Of a DNA stretch of 23,380 bases, positions 7,994-16,050 are shown piece by piece. The stretch comes from GWF sp031972135. GTDB lineage: Bacteria; Patescibacteriota; Microgenomatia; UBA1400; UBA12108. A model generated the notes under the pieces. It saw nothing but the letters and a program-made list of their open reading frames with translations. It searched no databases and was not told the DNA's origin. The stretch covers positions 1-23,380 of the forward strand of contig DALYFH010000016.1 of NCBI GenBank assembly GCA_031972135.1, read 5' to 3'. Within the stretch, counting starts at the first letter, position 1. Each line of letters opens with the position of its first letter. The translations under genes were made by a program, and so were the position numbers.

Positions 7994-8967
7994 TACTTGA
8001 TATTAGAACTTTGGAGATATTCTAACAACCCTTCTTGGAGATGATTATTGCCATCCCATAGGACAATATTGAATTCTTCACCTATATCTTGTTTATTTTC
8101 GACTCTAAAATCTATTGCTCGGGTTTTAGGATGGACTGCCATGCACATTTTCCGATCACTACCTCCGCTTTTGCCAAATTTGTCTCCCCATATTTCTAAG
8201 GACTCAGGATGGCTAGCAATGTCAGTTGGCAAAGAGTAATCGCGAAGTAGCGTAGTATTGTTAAAAAGGTAATTTAGTGCGTCAGTTTTTGATACTCCAT
8301 CTAAAATTAGATCTAGAGCAAAAACCCCTCCTAAGTGGGCTGATACGGGAAGGTTCGCATTGCTTAGGAGCTGATTAAAGGTTTCTGCTACTAACTCGCG
8401 AAGGTCATATTCACCATATCTTGTTGGTTTAAGCCCTGGAAATAGATGACTTAGTGACAGGTAAGATTCTGAGCTCAAGTTATAGCCGTTTACAAACTCA
8501 AGTGTAATTTGTGGACCTCGGTCAGCAAGCATAACGATTAAGGGATCATTTCCGTACTGCTTATTAAAATCGGATACTTTTTGCGGATTTACAGTTTTGA
8601 GCTGATATTGTTCGATTACTTGATTTGCGATACTGCGCCAAGTCATTTGTTGTTCACTATTCATTTTAGATGCATAAACACTATAGTAAGGTAGTAGTAA
8701 TTCACCATTTTTATCAAAGCCGACTATCTCAGCGCCGCTACAATGGGCTATGATGATTTTGTGCCGAAGTGATGGGTCAATATGGTCGGTAATTCGGTCT
8801 TTGACACTTCCTAGCCCAGCTCCAGTTATCAGAGCGAGAACCTTCCCTGACTTAAGTAGCTTGGATAATTCATTGATCATCGATGGGGTCGCATCAGTGT
8901 ATACGTCTGCAATTGTTTCGTCGACATCGGCAAGGATGAGCTTTACTTGGTGATTAAAGGTTAACAT
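7993..8967 (-). CDS. HAD-superfamily phosphatase, subfamily IIB-like (phosphomannomutase/sugar-phosphatase relatives)
   Basis: The 324-residue protein starts with HAD motif I LADVDETIAD (nucleophile Asp14 and Asp16), followed by motif II ALITGAG. A large cap region comes next, then a motif III-like GVSKTDALNYL (Lys) and a motif IV region WGDKFGKSGGSD. The GDK-GGSD arrangement recalls the GDKTMPGGND of eukaryotic-type HAD phosphomannomutases and related sugar phosphatases, so a sugar phosphate is a plausible substrate. The exact reaction cannot be assigned. Its start overlaps the IMPase-like gene by 14 nt and its stop overlaps the EamA start (TAATG). The base composition is AT-rich like its neighbours on either side. 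Confidence 0.78.
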   Translation of the reverse strand: MLTFNHQVKLILADVDETIADVYTDATPSMINELSKLLKSGKVLALITGAGLGSVKDRITDHIDPSLRHKIIIAHCSGAEIVGFDKNGELLLPYYSVYASKMNSEQQMTWRSIANQVIEQYQLKTVNPQKVSDFNKQYGNDPLIVMLADRGPQITLEFVNGYNLSSESYLSLSHLFPGLKPTRYGEYDLRELVAETFNQLLSNANLPVSAHLGGVFALDLILDGVSKTDALNYLFNNTTLLRDYSLPTDIASHPESLEIWGDKFGKSGGSDRKMCMAVHPKTRAIDFRVENKQDIGEEFNIVLWDGNNHLQEGLLEYLQSSNIK

Positions 8968-9721
8968 AGGGTAATATCGTCTTCACAAGTTTTGAGTTAC
9001 CAATAACTATATCTGAGTCGGTTAACTGCCAATTTTTCCCACTAAAATTAGTAACTGATGCTCCAGCTTCTTCTGCGATTAGGGACCCAGGAGCATAATC
9101 ATAATTATGAGATCCGTGATTGATGTGCAAATCTAATTTGCCTGAGGCGACATAGCATATATCTATACCTGTTGAGCCATATAGTCTAATAGTACGGGTA
9201 TGAGGTGCGAGGTGCGACATAGTATTCCCCCACCATGTTAAGTTATCTACTCCGGTTCCTTTACCTACATTGACTACTGCATGATTGAGGTTAGCCACAC
9301 TTCTTACAGAAATTTTAAGACCATTGCAATATGCACCCTGACCTCGAGTTGCAGTATATAGCTCTTGCAAAATAGGTAGGTAAACCACTGCAAATAGCAC
9401 CTTATTATTTTCTACATATGCAATCTGAGTAGCAAAAAAAGGAATATTTCGCGCAAAATTTGTTGTGCCTTCGATAGGATCAATCATCCAATACGGTTTG
9501 TCTGGGTCAATCTGAAACATCTCTTCTTCAGAATAAAATTGTACTTTTGGATAACGCTTTGATAACTCAATCTTATATATATCGGAAGCTTTTTTATCAA
9601 AAATAGTGTCGTAATGTGTATCTGCTTTGTGGCTTTGAGCTATTTCTTTGCCAAAATTACTAGCTAGATAATCGCCAACTTTTCTCACTGTATTTATAAC
9701 TTCTACATAATCTATATTCAT
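8954..9721 (-). CDS. Inositol-monophosphatase-family phosphatase
   Basis: The family hydrolyses phosphomonoesters such as inositol phosphate, with Mg2+ held by three acidic motifs. The 255-residue protein shows all three regions: EEE near 65-67, WMIDPIEGTTNF near 78-89, and YDYAPGSLIAEEAGASVT near the C-terminus. The second motif normally reads DPxDGT; here the second acidic residue is Glu84 instead of Asp. Substrate cannot be inferred; relatives act on inositol phosphate, fructose bisphosphate, histidinol phosphate or PAP. The ATG overlaps the stop of the upstream mutase as ATGA, and the 3' end overlaps the HAD gene by 14 nt. It is therefore the second gene of a coupled sugar-phosphate block. 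Confidence 0.88.
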   Translation of the reverse strand: MNIDYVEVINTVRKVGDYLASNFGKEIAQSHKADTHYDTIFDKKASDIYKIELSKRYPKVQFYSEEEMFQIDPDKPYWMIDPIEGTTNFARNIPFFATQIAYVENNKVLFAVVYLPILQELYTATRGQGAYCNGLKISVRSVANLNHAVVNVGKGTGVDNLTWWGNTMSHLAPHTRTIRLYGSTGIDICYVASGKLDLHINHGSHNYDYAPGSLIAEEAGASVTNFSGKNWQLTDSDIVIGNSKLVKTILPYVNL

Positions 9722-11823
9722 AGCTGTAGATATTCTTCTACTCCTACATGATAGGCAGCTTTAAAAGCATCGTCTACTTTTTTAATTGGATCCGAGCCCA
9801 AAAAGTTGAGTAATTCATTTAATTTTATTCCCCTGATTTTTTTATCTGATTCATTTTTTAATTCGATAATGCGTGGCTCGATTTCAAAGTATTTCAGTTT
9901 TATTTGAAGAGGTAGCTGCCAGAACAGCAAAAATCCACGATCAGGGAATTCGATGTTTAAGGTTTTATAACAAGTTTTCATAAACGCACGCTCAAACTCA
10001 GTTTTGATGGATTCGATGCCATTTTTGATATCTTCATACTTAGATTCATCAAATGGTATGCTACCAATTTCAAAATACATTTTACTTTTTGGTTCTGTAC
10101 CTGAAGGTCGCACAGTGACTCTCATGGAAGATGTCCCCTCAACTGGCTTGAAATAGAAAACCATCCCACTCTTAGCTGCTTTATCTGTATCAGAGAGTAT
10201 TGGCTTGCGGTCCATCCAGTCTTCGACATGATCAAGTTCAAATCTCCCTACTTGCTGTGGCGGATTAGTTTTAAGCGTGTCTTGAATTATTTTGATTTGA
10301 GACATTCCTTCGGCGCCAGGTAGTCTTATCTCGGTCAAGTAGTTACGGAAGTAACCATATTTACTATATATACCTCTAAGGTAATCGATAACGGTTAGTT
10401 TTTGATCTTTTAATTCTGCTGCAAGCTCGCTGAGCCAGATTGCTGGCAAAACTGCATCTTTGTCTCTTACATAGTTCCCTGCAAGAAATCCATGTGATTC
10501 TTCTGCTCCGAATAGAAAATTATCAATTTTTCCTTCTTTTTCTAATTGATTCATCACTTCACCGATAAACTTAAAACCTACAAGTAAATCGCCGATACAT
10601 TTGATATTATTTTGCTCGGCGATTTTTGCTATTAATCCAGAAGTTACTTGAGTTTTTACTATCACACCTTGTCCGGCTAATTTGTCTTTCTTTTTATCTA
10701 TGACATATTGGGTAAGAACTATGCCGATCTCATTACCATTAAGAAATTCATACTTGTTGTTGTGATTAATCATGATTCCAATACGATCTGCATCGGGATC
10801 ACTGTTAAGTATAATATCGGCATTAATATCTCTCGCATGTTCTAGCGGAGTTTCAAACGATTGTATGACTTCTGGATTTGGGATATTAAAAGTAATATTT
10901 TCAAACTTTCCACTCGGATTGGCAGTTTTAGGGTCGACTGAGACAGTAAAGCCAAGAGCATTTAATACTTTGAGTACTGATGTCGATCCGCAGCCATGTA
11001 GAGGTGTATATGCAATTGAGACGTTTCTTTTATCAGATAAAGATAATTCTGTGCAGGCTTTGATGTAGGCGTTATCTACATCTTGACCAATTTCTTCTAG
11101 TAGTCCTGATTTTGTTGCAATCTCTAGTGTCGTTGTAAGAATTTTTGAGACATTTTGTGTTACTTCATCGACTAGTTGTTCATCAAAAGGTGCTATTAAC
11201 TGACCACCGTATTCGTCGTATATTTTTTTACCATTGTGTTCTGGTGGGTTGTGAGAGGCGCTAAACATATCGCCTGATACTGCTTTTAGATAGCGAATCG
11301 CAAATGACAATTCAGGAGTTGTTCTGAAGTCATCGAATAAGAACACTTTAATCCCGTTAGCTGTATATACAGAAGCGGCTGCTAGTGCTAAATCTTTGCA
11401 GTTCAAGTTGCGAACAGGATTCTCGAGATTATCATTAAAGTATTTATTGCTGAAAAATTGTCTAACATCATATGCTAAGACTATGCCTCGCTTCTTTGCC
11501 TCATCACCGTACTGTTTGATTAAGTACTGTGAATGTCCTTGTGCTGAAGCCTGAATTGTCCATGGGTTTATCCGATTAGGTCCGATACCTACCTCGCCTC
11601 GACGACCTCCAGTGCCAAAAGGTATTACTTGATAAAAACAATCTAGTAAATAGTCCCAGTGGTTGGACTGGATCATGTGCTCTATCTGTGGTTGGTAGTG
11701 CTCAAACTCCGGATTTGATAACCATTTTTCGAGATTGGCTAAAGCCGCATCTTTGTATGAGTCGCCAACTTTGATAGCAACGAAGCCTTCTTTAGCTCTG
11801 ATGATGAGATTAGAGACATCCAT
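9718..11823 (-). CDS. Alpha-D-phosphohexomutase (phosphoglucomutase/phosphomannomutase, PGM2-like)
   Basis: Such enzymes interconvert hexose 1- and 6-phosphates via a phosphoserine. The four family loops are visible: FSASHNPPEHNGKK with catalytic Ser190, the metal loop SDPDADR, the sugar-binding EESHGF, and the phosphate-binding RPSGTEPKSK. The N-terminal FGTGGRRGEVG near residue 69, preceded by a WLSNPEF helix, resembles the PGM2-type phospho-sugar mutases. At 701 residues it is longer than the usual 550-600; about 80 residues after the phosphate loop domain (roughly 620-701) match nothing I know. The start is set by a strong AGGAGGA Shine-Dalgarno 7 nt upstream of the ATG. It leads an AT-rich, overlapping block with the IMPase-like, HAD and EamA genes. 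Glucose versus mannose specificity is undecided. Confidence 0.88.
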   Translation of the reverse strand: MDVSNLIIRAKEGFVAIKVGDSYKDAALANLEKWLSNPEFEHYQPQIEHMIQSNHWDYLLDCFYQVIPFGTGGRRGEVGIGPNRINPWTIQASAQGHSQYLIKQYGDEAKKRGIVLAYDVRQFFSNKYFNDNLENPVRNLNCKDLALAAASVYTANGIKVFLFDDFRTTPELSFAIRYLKAVSGDMFSASHNPPEHNGKKIYDEYGGQLIAPFDEQLVDEVTQNVSKILTTTLEIATKSGLLEEIGQDVDNAYIKACTELSLSDKRNVSIAYTPLHGCGSTSVLKVLNALGFTVSVDPKTANPSGKFENITFNIPNPEVIQSFETPLEHARDINADIILNSDPDADRIGIMINHNNKYEFLNGNEIGIVLTQYVIDKKKDKLAGQGVIVKTQVTSGLIAKIAEQNNIKCIGDLLVGFKFIGEVMNQLEKEGKIDNFLFGAEESHGFLAGNYVRDKDAVLPAIWLSELAAELKDQKLTVIDYLRGIYSKYGYFRNYLTEIRLPGAEGMSQIKIIQDTLKTNPPQQVGRFELDHVEDWMDRKPILSDTDKAAKSGMVFYFKPVEGTSSMRVTVRPSGTEPKSKMYFEIGSIPFDESKYEDIKNGIESIKTEFERAFMKTCYKTLNIEFPDRGFLLFWQLPLQIKLKYFEIEPRIIELKNESDKKIRGIKLNELLNFLGSDPIKKVDDAFKAAYHVGVEEYLQL

Positions 11824-11830
11824 GTATGTA

Positions 11831-11837
11831 TCCTCCT
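11831..11837 (-). promoter_or_regulatory. Strong Shine-Dalgarno of the phosphohexomutase
   Basis: The transcribed strand reads AGGAGGA, 7 nt before the ATG at 11823. Most genes here have weak or no Shine-Dalgarno. This strong site fixes the start and marks the head of the coupled mutase-IMPase-HAD-EamA block. Confidence 0.8.
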
Positions 11838-11849
11838 GTACTAAGGCTT

Positions 11850-12530
11850 TTATCCTAAGACCTGAAGTAATAAGATGTCAAGTTGACTTGATAGGTCTAA
11901 TTTGGTATTACCTGTCTTGATTTTGTTGTCGATATTGTATAGCTCGTCATAAAAGTGAACCAAATCAGCTATCTCCCAACTACTAGCTTGAGATTTTAGT
12001 TTTCCGATCTGCCAGGGAGGGAGTTTAAGTGTTGTTGCAGTCTTTGCTTGTATAAGAGATGAAATATGACGAGAGAGCATGATAAAGGTAAAGCCATCTT
12101 CACTACTTTTGCGAAGACTTACGAGTAGCGATCTAGCCTGCGCATGGTTGTTGGGTGTGATCGAATCCAAAAAGTTAAATAGTAGAGCAGGTGGCTTACT
12201 TTCTTTGATAACCCATTCCTTAGGTAGCTTGGCTGTCGTTACTTTGGTTAAGGCTTTCTTTTCCCAAATCAGGATATCGCGAGCACCCTGGTAATTTTTG
12301 AGTGATTCGATACAAGCTTCTTTATCTTTGGATCTGAGGCGTGAGAAGAGATTCTCGATTAGAATCGTTTCGCTACCAAAGAGACTCTCGGTCCCGAGAG
12401 TGTTTTCTAGATCTTTTGGTGAGATTTTATCCCCGTTTATTTCACGGATGTCTTGGTGCTTCTTTTTGATCTCAAAGAGATTGTCACGCGAGGTTTTGTT
12501 ATCGTCACCGTGGAAGAGATAGATAGACAT
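11850..12530 (-). CDS. holA: DNA polymerase III delta subunit (clamp-loader HolA-like), short form
   Basis: Delta opens the sliding clamp as part of the clamp loader. The protein begins MSIYLFHGDD, the usual delta start (hydrophobic strand then GxD). It continues with a SLFGSETILIENLFS segment matching the family's S-LF-L-V--LF region, and ends with helices containing LPPWQIGKLKSQASSW, a YNIDNKIKTG stretch and LDLSSQLDILLLQVLG, all characteristic of delta domain III. It has 226 residues against about 330-340 in E. coli, so the middle is shortened; this is plausible for a reduced genome. It lies 18 nt after the glycosidase-like gene and 26 nt before the mutase. The similarity is at pattern level, so the call is fairly but not fully certain. 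Confidence 0.78.
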   Translation of the reverse strand: MSIYLFHGDDNKTSRDNLFEIKKKHQDIREINGDKISPKDLENTLGTESLFGSETILIENLFSRLRSKDKEACIESLKNYQGARDILIWEKKALTKVTTAKLPKEWVIKESKPPALLFNFLDSITPNNHAQARSLLVSLRKSSEDGFTFIMLSRHISSLIQAKTATTLKLPPWQIGKLKSQASSWEIADLVHFYDELYNIDNKIKTGNTKLDLSSQLDILLLQVLG

Positions 12531-12551
12531 AAGTACCTAGTTAATTAGTTA
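12531..12551. repeat. Short 7-nt repeat remnant, glycosidase-holA junction
   Basis: The stretch reads AAGTACC, TAGTTAA, TTAGTTA. It shares the 12-mer AGTACCTAGTTA with the atpE-atpB array at 21903-21937. It is short and may be a decayed copy. Confidence 0.35.
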
Positions 12552-14018
12552 TAAAGTTAATTGATCACCAATCTGGAGATTGTTGGCCTTACTCCAGCCT
12601 GCTGGTACTTCGAGTACTGCATCGACTACCTGAGAGGGTGAATAGGTGGGAGGACTGGCGCTACTATCAGGTTGTGCGTCAGGTGTTATTTCGACTACCT
12701 GGTTATCTTTGATCCAAACCATATCTAGGGGGATATGGGTATCTTTCATCCAAAATAGTGGGACGTGATAATGTGGGAATAGGAAGAGCATCCCATCGAT
12801 CCCCTGTAGACTTGTCCTACCACTAAGACCTTTTTCCCAATGAGTTGGAGTTTGAGCTAGCTCAACTACTAGTTCATGACTCCCGAGAGTGATGAGTGAC
12901 TTGACTGGGAGGCCCAGAATAACTCGGAAGATATTTTCTAGTTTATGGAGCGCTCGTACTGTTTTGTAAGAGTGAGCCAGATCGCCGGAGAGGTGTGAGC
13001 TATCTTTTGATTCTTCCTCTTTTGATTCGGCGGATGCTGGTTTGGGTTCGCCTTTAATTTTTATGATTTCTTTGATAGCTTGACCACTAACGCTTAGATT
13101 GCCATCACTCGTGGTGAGGGAGTGTATAGGAAATGCTGCTCCCCCATCTAACACAAACGGAGTAATAGCAACGACTCGTTGATCGCTGCCCCAGATACCC
13201 CAGGCAGTGTTCCAGTACTCTCTGAGCTTAGACTCACTAACCTTGGTCTGATCCCAGCCTGTTTCTGTGATAAAGACAGGTTTATCTGCGAGCTTGTACT
13301 GAGTAAAGAGATAACTATACGAAGTGATTCCTGGAAAAGTATTCTTGCGGGGCGGCTGAGCAAAACCTGGGTTACTATAACTATGAGTTGCAAATCCATC
13401 AAAGTATGACCAGACTGAGCTATCATGTGCGTACATGGCGCTCAGATACCTCTTGGCTGACATAGAGGTAGTGCTATCGGGGAGCGCATCATCGAGTGCT
13501 GGTCCAAGCAGGAAAAAATGCTCTGACCTTTCTTTAAAAATGGTGCGTGCATTCTTGACGATATCGGTGTATTTGCGTGGGTCCACAACATTCCCCCATT
13601 CCCTACTCTGATTGACTTCGTTAAAGAGAATAATGTAGCGGTTCTCGGTTGGCCACTCTAACTCATTTAAAAAGTTAGCAAAATCAACTAAGTCTGAGGC
13701 GACCGCACTATCCCAAGTTCCACCGTTTGGGATAGTAGTGATACGGATTAACGGGATTAAATGTAGGTCCTTACATTTCTTCATAAAATCCTGCCATTTT
13801 ATGAGATCACGGTCTACTGGCTGGATAGGTACGGTTACATAACCCCAGTCTCCCCCACTGCTGTTTACTAGTTTTGCTGCAGCCTCAATCTCGCTTGGAT
13901 GCAGGATATGGACACCCATTTTATTGTTGGTGACTGAGGCAGGATCGTAGAGCGCGAGGATTGGAACAGCGAATAGTAAATAGCAAATAGTTAATAGTGA
14001 AGCGAGAATTAATTTCAT
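12549..14018 (-). CDS. Exported glycosidase-like protein fused to a DUF192 domain
   Basis: The 489-residue protein has a Sec-type signal peptide (MKL then a hydrophobic core to about residue 22). A (beta/alpha)8 glycosidase-like domain spans about residues 30-320. A charged, Ser-rich linker covers about 322-345, and a C-terminal DUF192 (COG1430) domain about 380-489. In the first domain LFNEVNQ (Glu134) and FITETGWD (Glu252) sit where clan-A retaining glycosidases carry acid/base and nucleophile, and THSYSNPG is a typical strand-end motif. The DUF192 part shows VELAQTPTHWEKGLSGR, GMLFLF, FWMKDTHIPLDM, VLEVPAG and IGDQL. Exact glycosidase family and substrate are unknown. Its ATG overlaps the ruvB stop as ATGA. 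Confidence 0.83.
   Translation of the reverse strand: MKLILASLLTICYLLFAVPILALYDPASVTNNKMGVHILHPSEIEAAAKLVNSSGGDWGYVTVPIQPVDRDLIKWQDFMKKCKDLHLIPLIRITTIPNGGTWDSAVASDLVDFANFLNELEWPTENRYIILFNEVNQSREWGNVVDPRKYTDIVKNARTIFKERSEHFFLLGPALDDALPDSTTSMSAKRYLSAMYAHDSSVWSYFDGFATHSYSNPGFAQPPRKNTFPGITSYSYLFTQYKLADKPVFITETGWDQTKVSESKLREYWNTAWGIWGSDQRVVAITPFVLDGGAAFPIHSLTTSDGNLSVSGQAIKEIIKIKGEPKPASAESKEEESKDSSHLSGDLAHSYKTVRALHKLENIFRVILGLPVKSLITLGSHELVVELAQTPTHWEKGLSGRTSLQGIDGMLFLFPHYHVPLFWMKDTHIPLDMVWIKDNQVVEITPDAQPDSSASPPTYSPSQVVDAVLEVPAGWSKANNLQIGDQLTL
13971..14005. repeat. Degenerate 7-nt tandem repeat inside the signal-peptide coding region
   Basis: Four good heptamers and a weak fifth: GAATAGT, AAATAGC, AAATAGT, TAATAGT, GAAGCGA. 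On the coding strand the unit is about ACTATTT. It covers codons 5-16 of the exported glycosidase-like protein and so encodes most of the hydrophobic core LASLLTICYLLF. Confidence 0.65.
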
Positions 14019-15019
14019 GGTTTCTTTATACCGAGGTGAGAGTAGGCAGCATCAGTTACTATCCGACCTGCTTTGGTACGTGAGAGCAAACCGATCTGCA
14101 TCAAGTAAGGCTCATAGACATCTTCGATGGTAGTATCATCTTCGGAGAGAGCGGATGAGAGAGTAGATAAACCGACCGGACCACCATGGTGGTGGGTAAT
14201 AATAGTTTTAAGTAGATCCCTATCCCCGGCGTCTAGTCCGAGATGGTCGATCTCTAGTAATTCGGTAGTTTCGAGGACGATCGCTTTTGTAATAGCTTTG
14301 ACGTTCTTGATGTGGCCCATGTCTCTCACACGTCTAAGCAGCCTGTTAGCGATACGCGGGGTACCGCGACTCCTAATCGCTAGCTCGTGAACGGCATCTT
14401 CTTTGAGCTCTATATTTAAAATACTCGCGCTCCTTTTGATTACATGAGCGAGATCACTCTCCTGGTAGTACTCTAGCTTGCCGATGATTCCAAAACGAGA
14501 ACGTAGCGGAGAGCTGAGTGCCCCTAGCTTGGTGGTTGCACCGATTAGAGTAAAAGGCTTTAGCTCCAAACTCACGCTCCTAGCTGCTGGACCTTTGCCG
14601 AGCACTATATCTAGTCTGCCGTCCTCCATGGCGCTATACAGTGTCTCTTCGACGCTACTAGGCAACCGATGGATCTCATCGATAAAGAGTACATCATTGG
14701 TTTCGAGATTGGTTAATAGGGATGCGACGTCACCTACGCGAGATAGCGCTGGACCGGCTGTTACGTGGATGCTCCCGCCCTGGACGAGTGCAATGATGTG
14801 GCTTAAGGTTGTTTTGCCTAAACCAGGAGGCCCGTAAAGAAGTGTGTGATCGACGCTGTGACTGCGACTCTTGGCAGCCCGTAGAGCGATGTCGAGTGAT
14901 TTTTTTAGACGAGGCTGGCCTACAAACTGCTCGAGTGTCTGAGGACGGAGTGACTCGTCAAAGCCGGGCTCACTATTATCTAGAATGGCTCCAGTGATTA
15001 GGCGATCATTTGGCTCCAT
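14015..15019 (-). CDS. ruvB: Holliday junction branch migration helicase RuvB
   Basis: RuvB is the AAA+ hexameric motor that drives branch migration with RuvA. The 334 residues are full length. Visible are the Walker A GPPGLGKTT (about 63-71), Walker B VLFIDEIH (about 110-117), sensor 1 IGATTKLG, the arginine finger in LRSRFG, and sensor 2/winged-helix RGTPRIANRLLRRVRD followed by the HHGGPVGLSTLS winged-helix stretch. The start at 15019 lies within the last codons of ruvA (14-nt overlap) and is set by a near-perfect AGGAGGT Shine-Dalgarno 4 nt upstream. The 3' end overlaps the glycosidase-like gene (ATGA). Gene order ruvC-ruvA-ruvB is a known resolvase operon arrangement. Confidence 0.98.
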   Translation of the reverse strand: MEPNDRLITGAILDNSEPGFDESLRPQTLEQFVGQPRLKKSLDIALRAAKSRSHSVDHTLLYGPPGLGKTTLSHIIALVQGGSIHVTAGPALSRVGDVASLLTNLETNDVLFIDEIHRLPSSVEETLYSAMEDGRLDIVLGKGPAARSVSLELKPFTLIGATTKLGALSSPLRSRFGIIGKLEYYQESDLAHVIKRSASILNIELKEDAVHELAIRSRGTPRIANRLLRRVRDMGHIKNVKAITKAIVLETTELLEIDHLGLDAGDRDLLKTIITHHHGGPVGLSTLSSALSEDDTTIEDVYEPYLMQIGLLSRTKAGRIVTDAAYSHLGIKKP

Positions 15020-15566
15020 GATGACCTCCTAAGGCACGCATAATCGCGGATAGTGCCTGTGATTCGGACAGGCCCTTAATGTCGGTGTTATTTAGAGCAT
15101 TCTCGATCTCACTGCGGGTAAAGCCGAGCGAGAGAAGGGCTTCGCTATAAGGCGAGCTAGTGGTACTTTCGAGGACGAGAGTTTTGCCCAGTTCGAGTAT
15201 TATTTTTTGGGCTGTTTTTTTGCCTAGTCCTTTTACTTTGCCGAGAGTATCTAAGTTGCCTGCAGTAATAGCAGTTACTAGGTCTTTTGGTGTGAGGTGA
15301 TCTAGGATACGGCCTGCCATCTTGGGTCCTACTCCTGATACATCGAGTAGTGAGATAACAAGAGAGCGTGCTTCGAGGGAGGGTACTGTAAGCAACCGAG
15401 GGATGCTTTGATTTTCGAGGTAGTGATAGCAATATAACTCTACGTCTTCTCCAGTTTTTTTGGAGAGTAACCAGCCACCTATACAGTCATAACCGATACC
15501 AGCGACCAAGACAATCGCTCCGCTACTAGTATGAGAATGAATGTTTCCTTTGAGATAAGCAATCAT
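15006..15566 (-). CDS. ruvA: Holliday junction DNA helicase RuvA
   Basis: RuvA binds the four-way junction as a tetramer and loads RuvB. The 186 residues comprise the N-terminal OB-fold (MIAYLKG through about 65), the paired helix-hairpin-helix motifs (LLDVSGVGPKMAGRIL and LGKVKGLGKKTAQKIILEL, about 70-130), and the short C-terminal RuvB-binding domain (SEALLSLGFTRSEIENAL). The length is close to the E. coli protein (about 203). It starts 4 nt after the ruvC stop and its end overlaps ruvB by 14 nt, so the three genes should be co-expressed. No Shine-Dalgarno is evident before the ATG at 15566. Confidence 0.97.
   Translation of the reverse strand: MIAYLKGNIHSHTSSGAIVLVAGIGYDCIGGWLLSKKTGEDVELYCYHYLENQSIPRLLTVPSLEARSLVISLLDVSGVGPKMAGRILDHLTPKDLVTAITAGNLDTLGKVKGLGKKTAQKIILELGKTLVLESTTSSPYSEALLSLGFTRSEIENALNNTDIKGLSESQALSAIMRALGGHHGAK
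15024..15030 (-). promoter_or_regulatory. Shine-Dalgarno of ruvB within ruvA
   Basis: The transcribed strand reads TAGGAGGTCATC followed by ATG, so a full AGGAGGT lies inside the 3' end of ruvA. It decides the ruvB start and indicates independent re-initiation despite the overlap. Confidence 0.8.
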
Positions 15567-15570
15567 AATG

Positions 15571-16044
15571 TTATTTATTTAAAACTATTGTTGATATCGC
15601 CACAGCTAGCGCATCCAGCTCGTCGTCACGTTTGCCAACTGCAACTACTCCCAGTAGTAATCCTACCATACGAGTAACTTCATCTTTACCTGCACTACCA
15701 CTACCGGCGACTGCGAGCTTGATAGTATTGGGGGCTAGTTCGAGGACTTTAATTTTATTTTGTGCTGCTATTAGTCTAATCACCCCGCGTGCTTCGGCCA
15801 CAGTGATTGCGGTACTTACATTTTTTTGAAAGAGCAGAGACTCGATACCCAGTATATCTGGCAGATATTTTTTTATGATTTCACTTAACTCATCATATAT
15901 GTAGGGTAAATATATATCTGGAGTTGCACCTGGAGCATTTTCGATACAGCCACTGGCAAGATATTTTTGCTTGGAAGAACTACCGCTAATGACTCCCCAG
16001 CCGAGACGGTGTGTGCCTGGATCAATGCCAAGGATTGTAGCCAT
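15571..16044 (-). CDS. ruvC: Crossover junction endodeoxyribonuclease RuvC
   Basis: RuvC cuts Holliday junctions symmetrically. The 157-residue protein keeps the four acidic catalytic residues of the RNase H-like fold: Asp8 in LGIDPGTHRLGWG, Glu68 in GIESLLF, and Asp141 and Asp144 in RDDELDALAVA. The segment LELAPNTIKLAVAGSGSAGKDEV corresponds to the family's substrate-contacting region (P-x-x-V-K-x-A-V-x-G in other bacteria). The ATG at 16044 gives the standard MATILGIDPG start. It leads ruvA and ruvB and follows the 69-aa membrane protein gene by 38 nt. A weak promoter-like pair sits in that spacer. Confidence 0.97.
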   Translation of the reverse strand: MATILGIDPGTHRLGWGVISGSSSKQKYLASGCIENAPGATPDIYLPYIYDELSEIIKKYLPDILGIESLLFQKNVSTAITVAEARGVIRLIAAQNKIKVLELAPNTIKLAVAGSGSAGKDEVTRMVGLLLGVVAVGKRDDELDALAVAISTIVLNK

Positions 16045-16050
16045 GATTTA

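Noticed and set aside
7157..11823. A mobile element carrying the AT-rich block
   Set aside because: No transposase, integrase, terminal inverted repeats or target duplications are visible at its ends.
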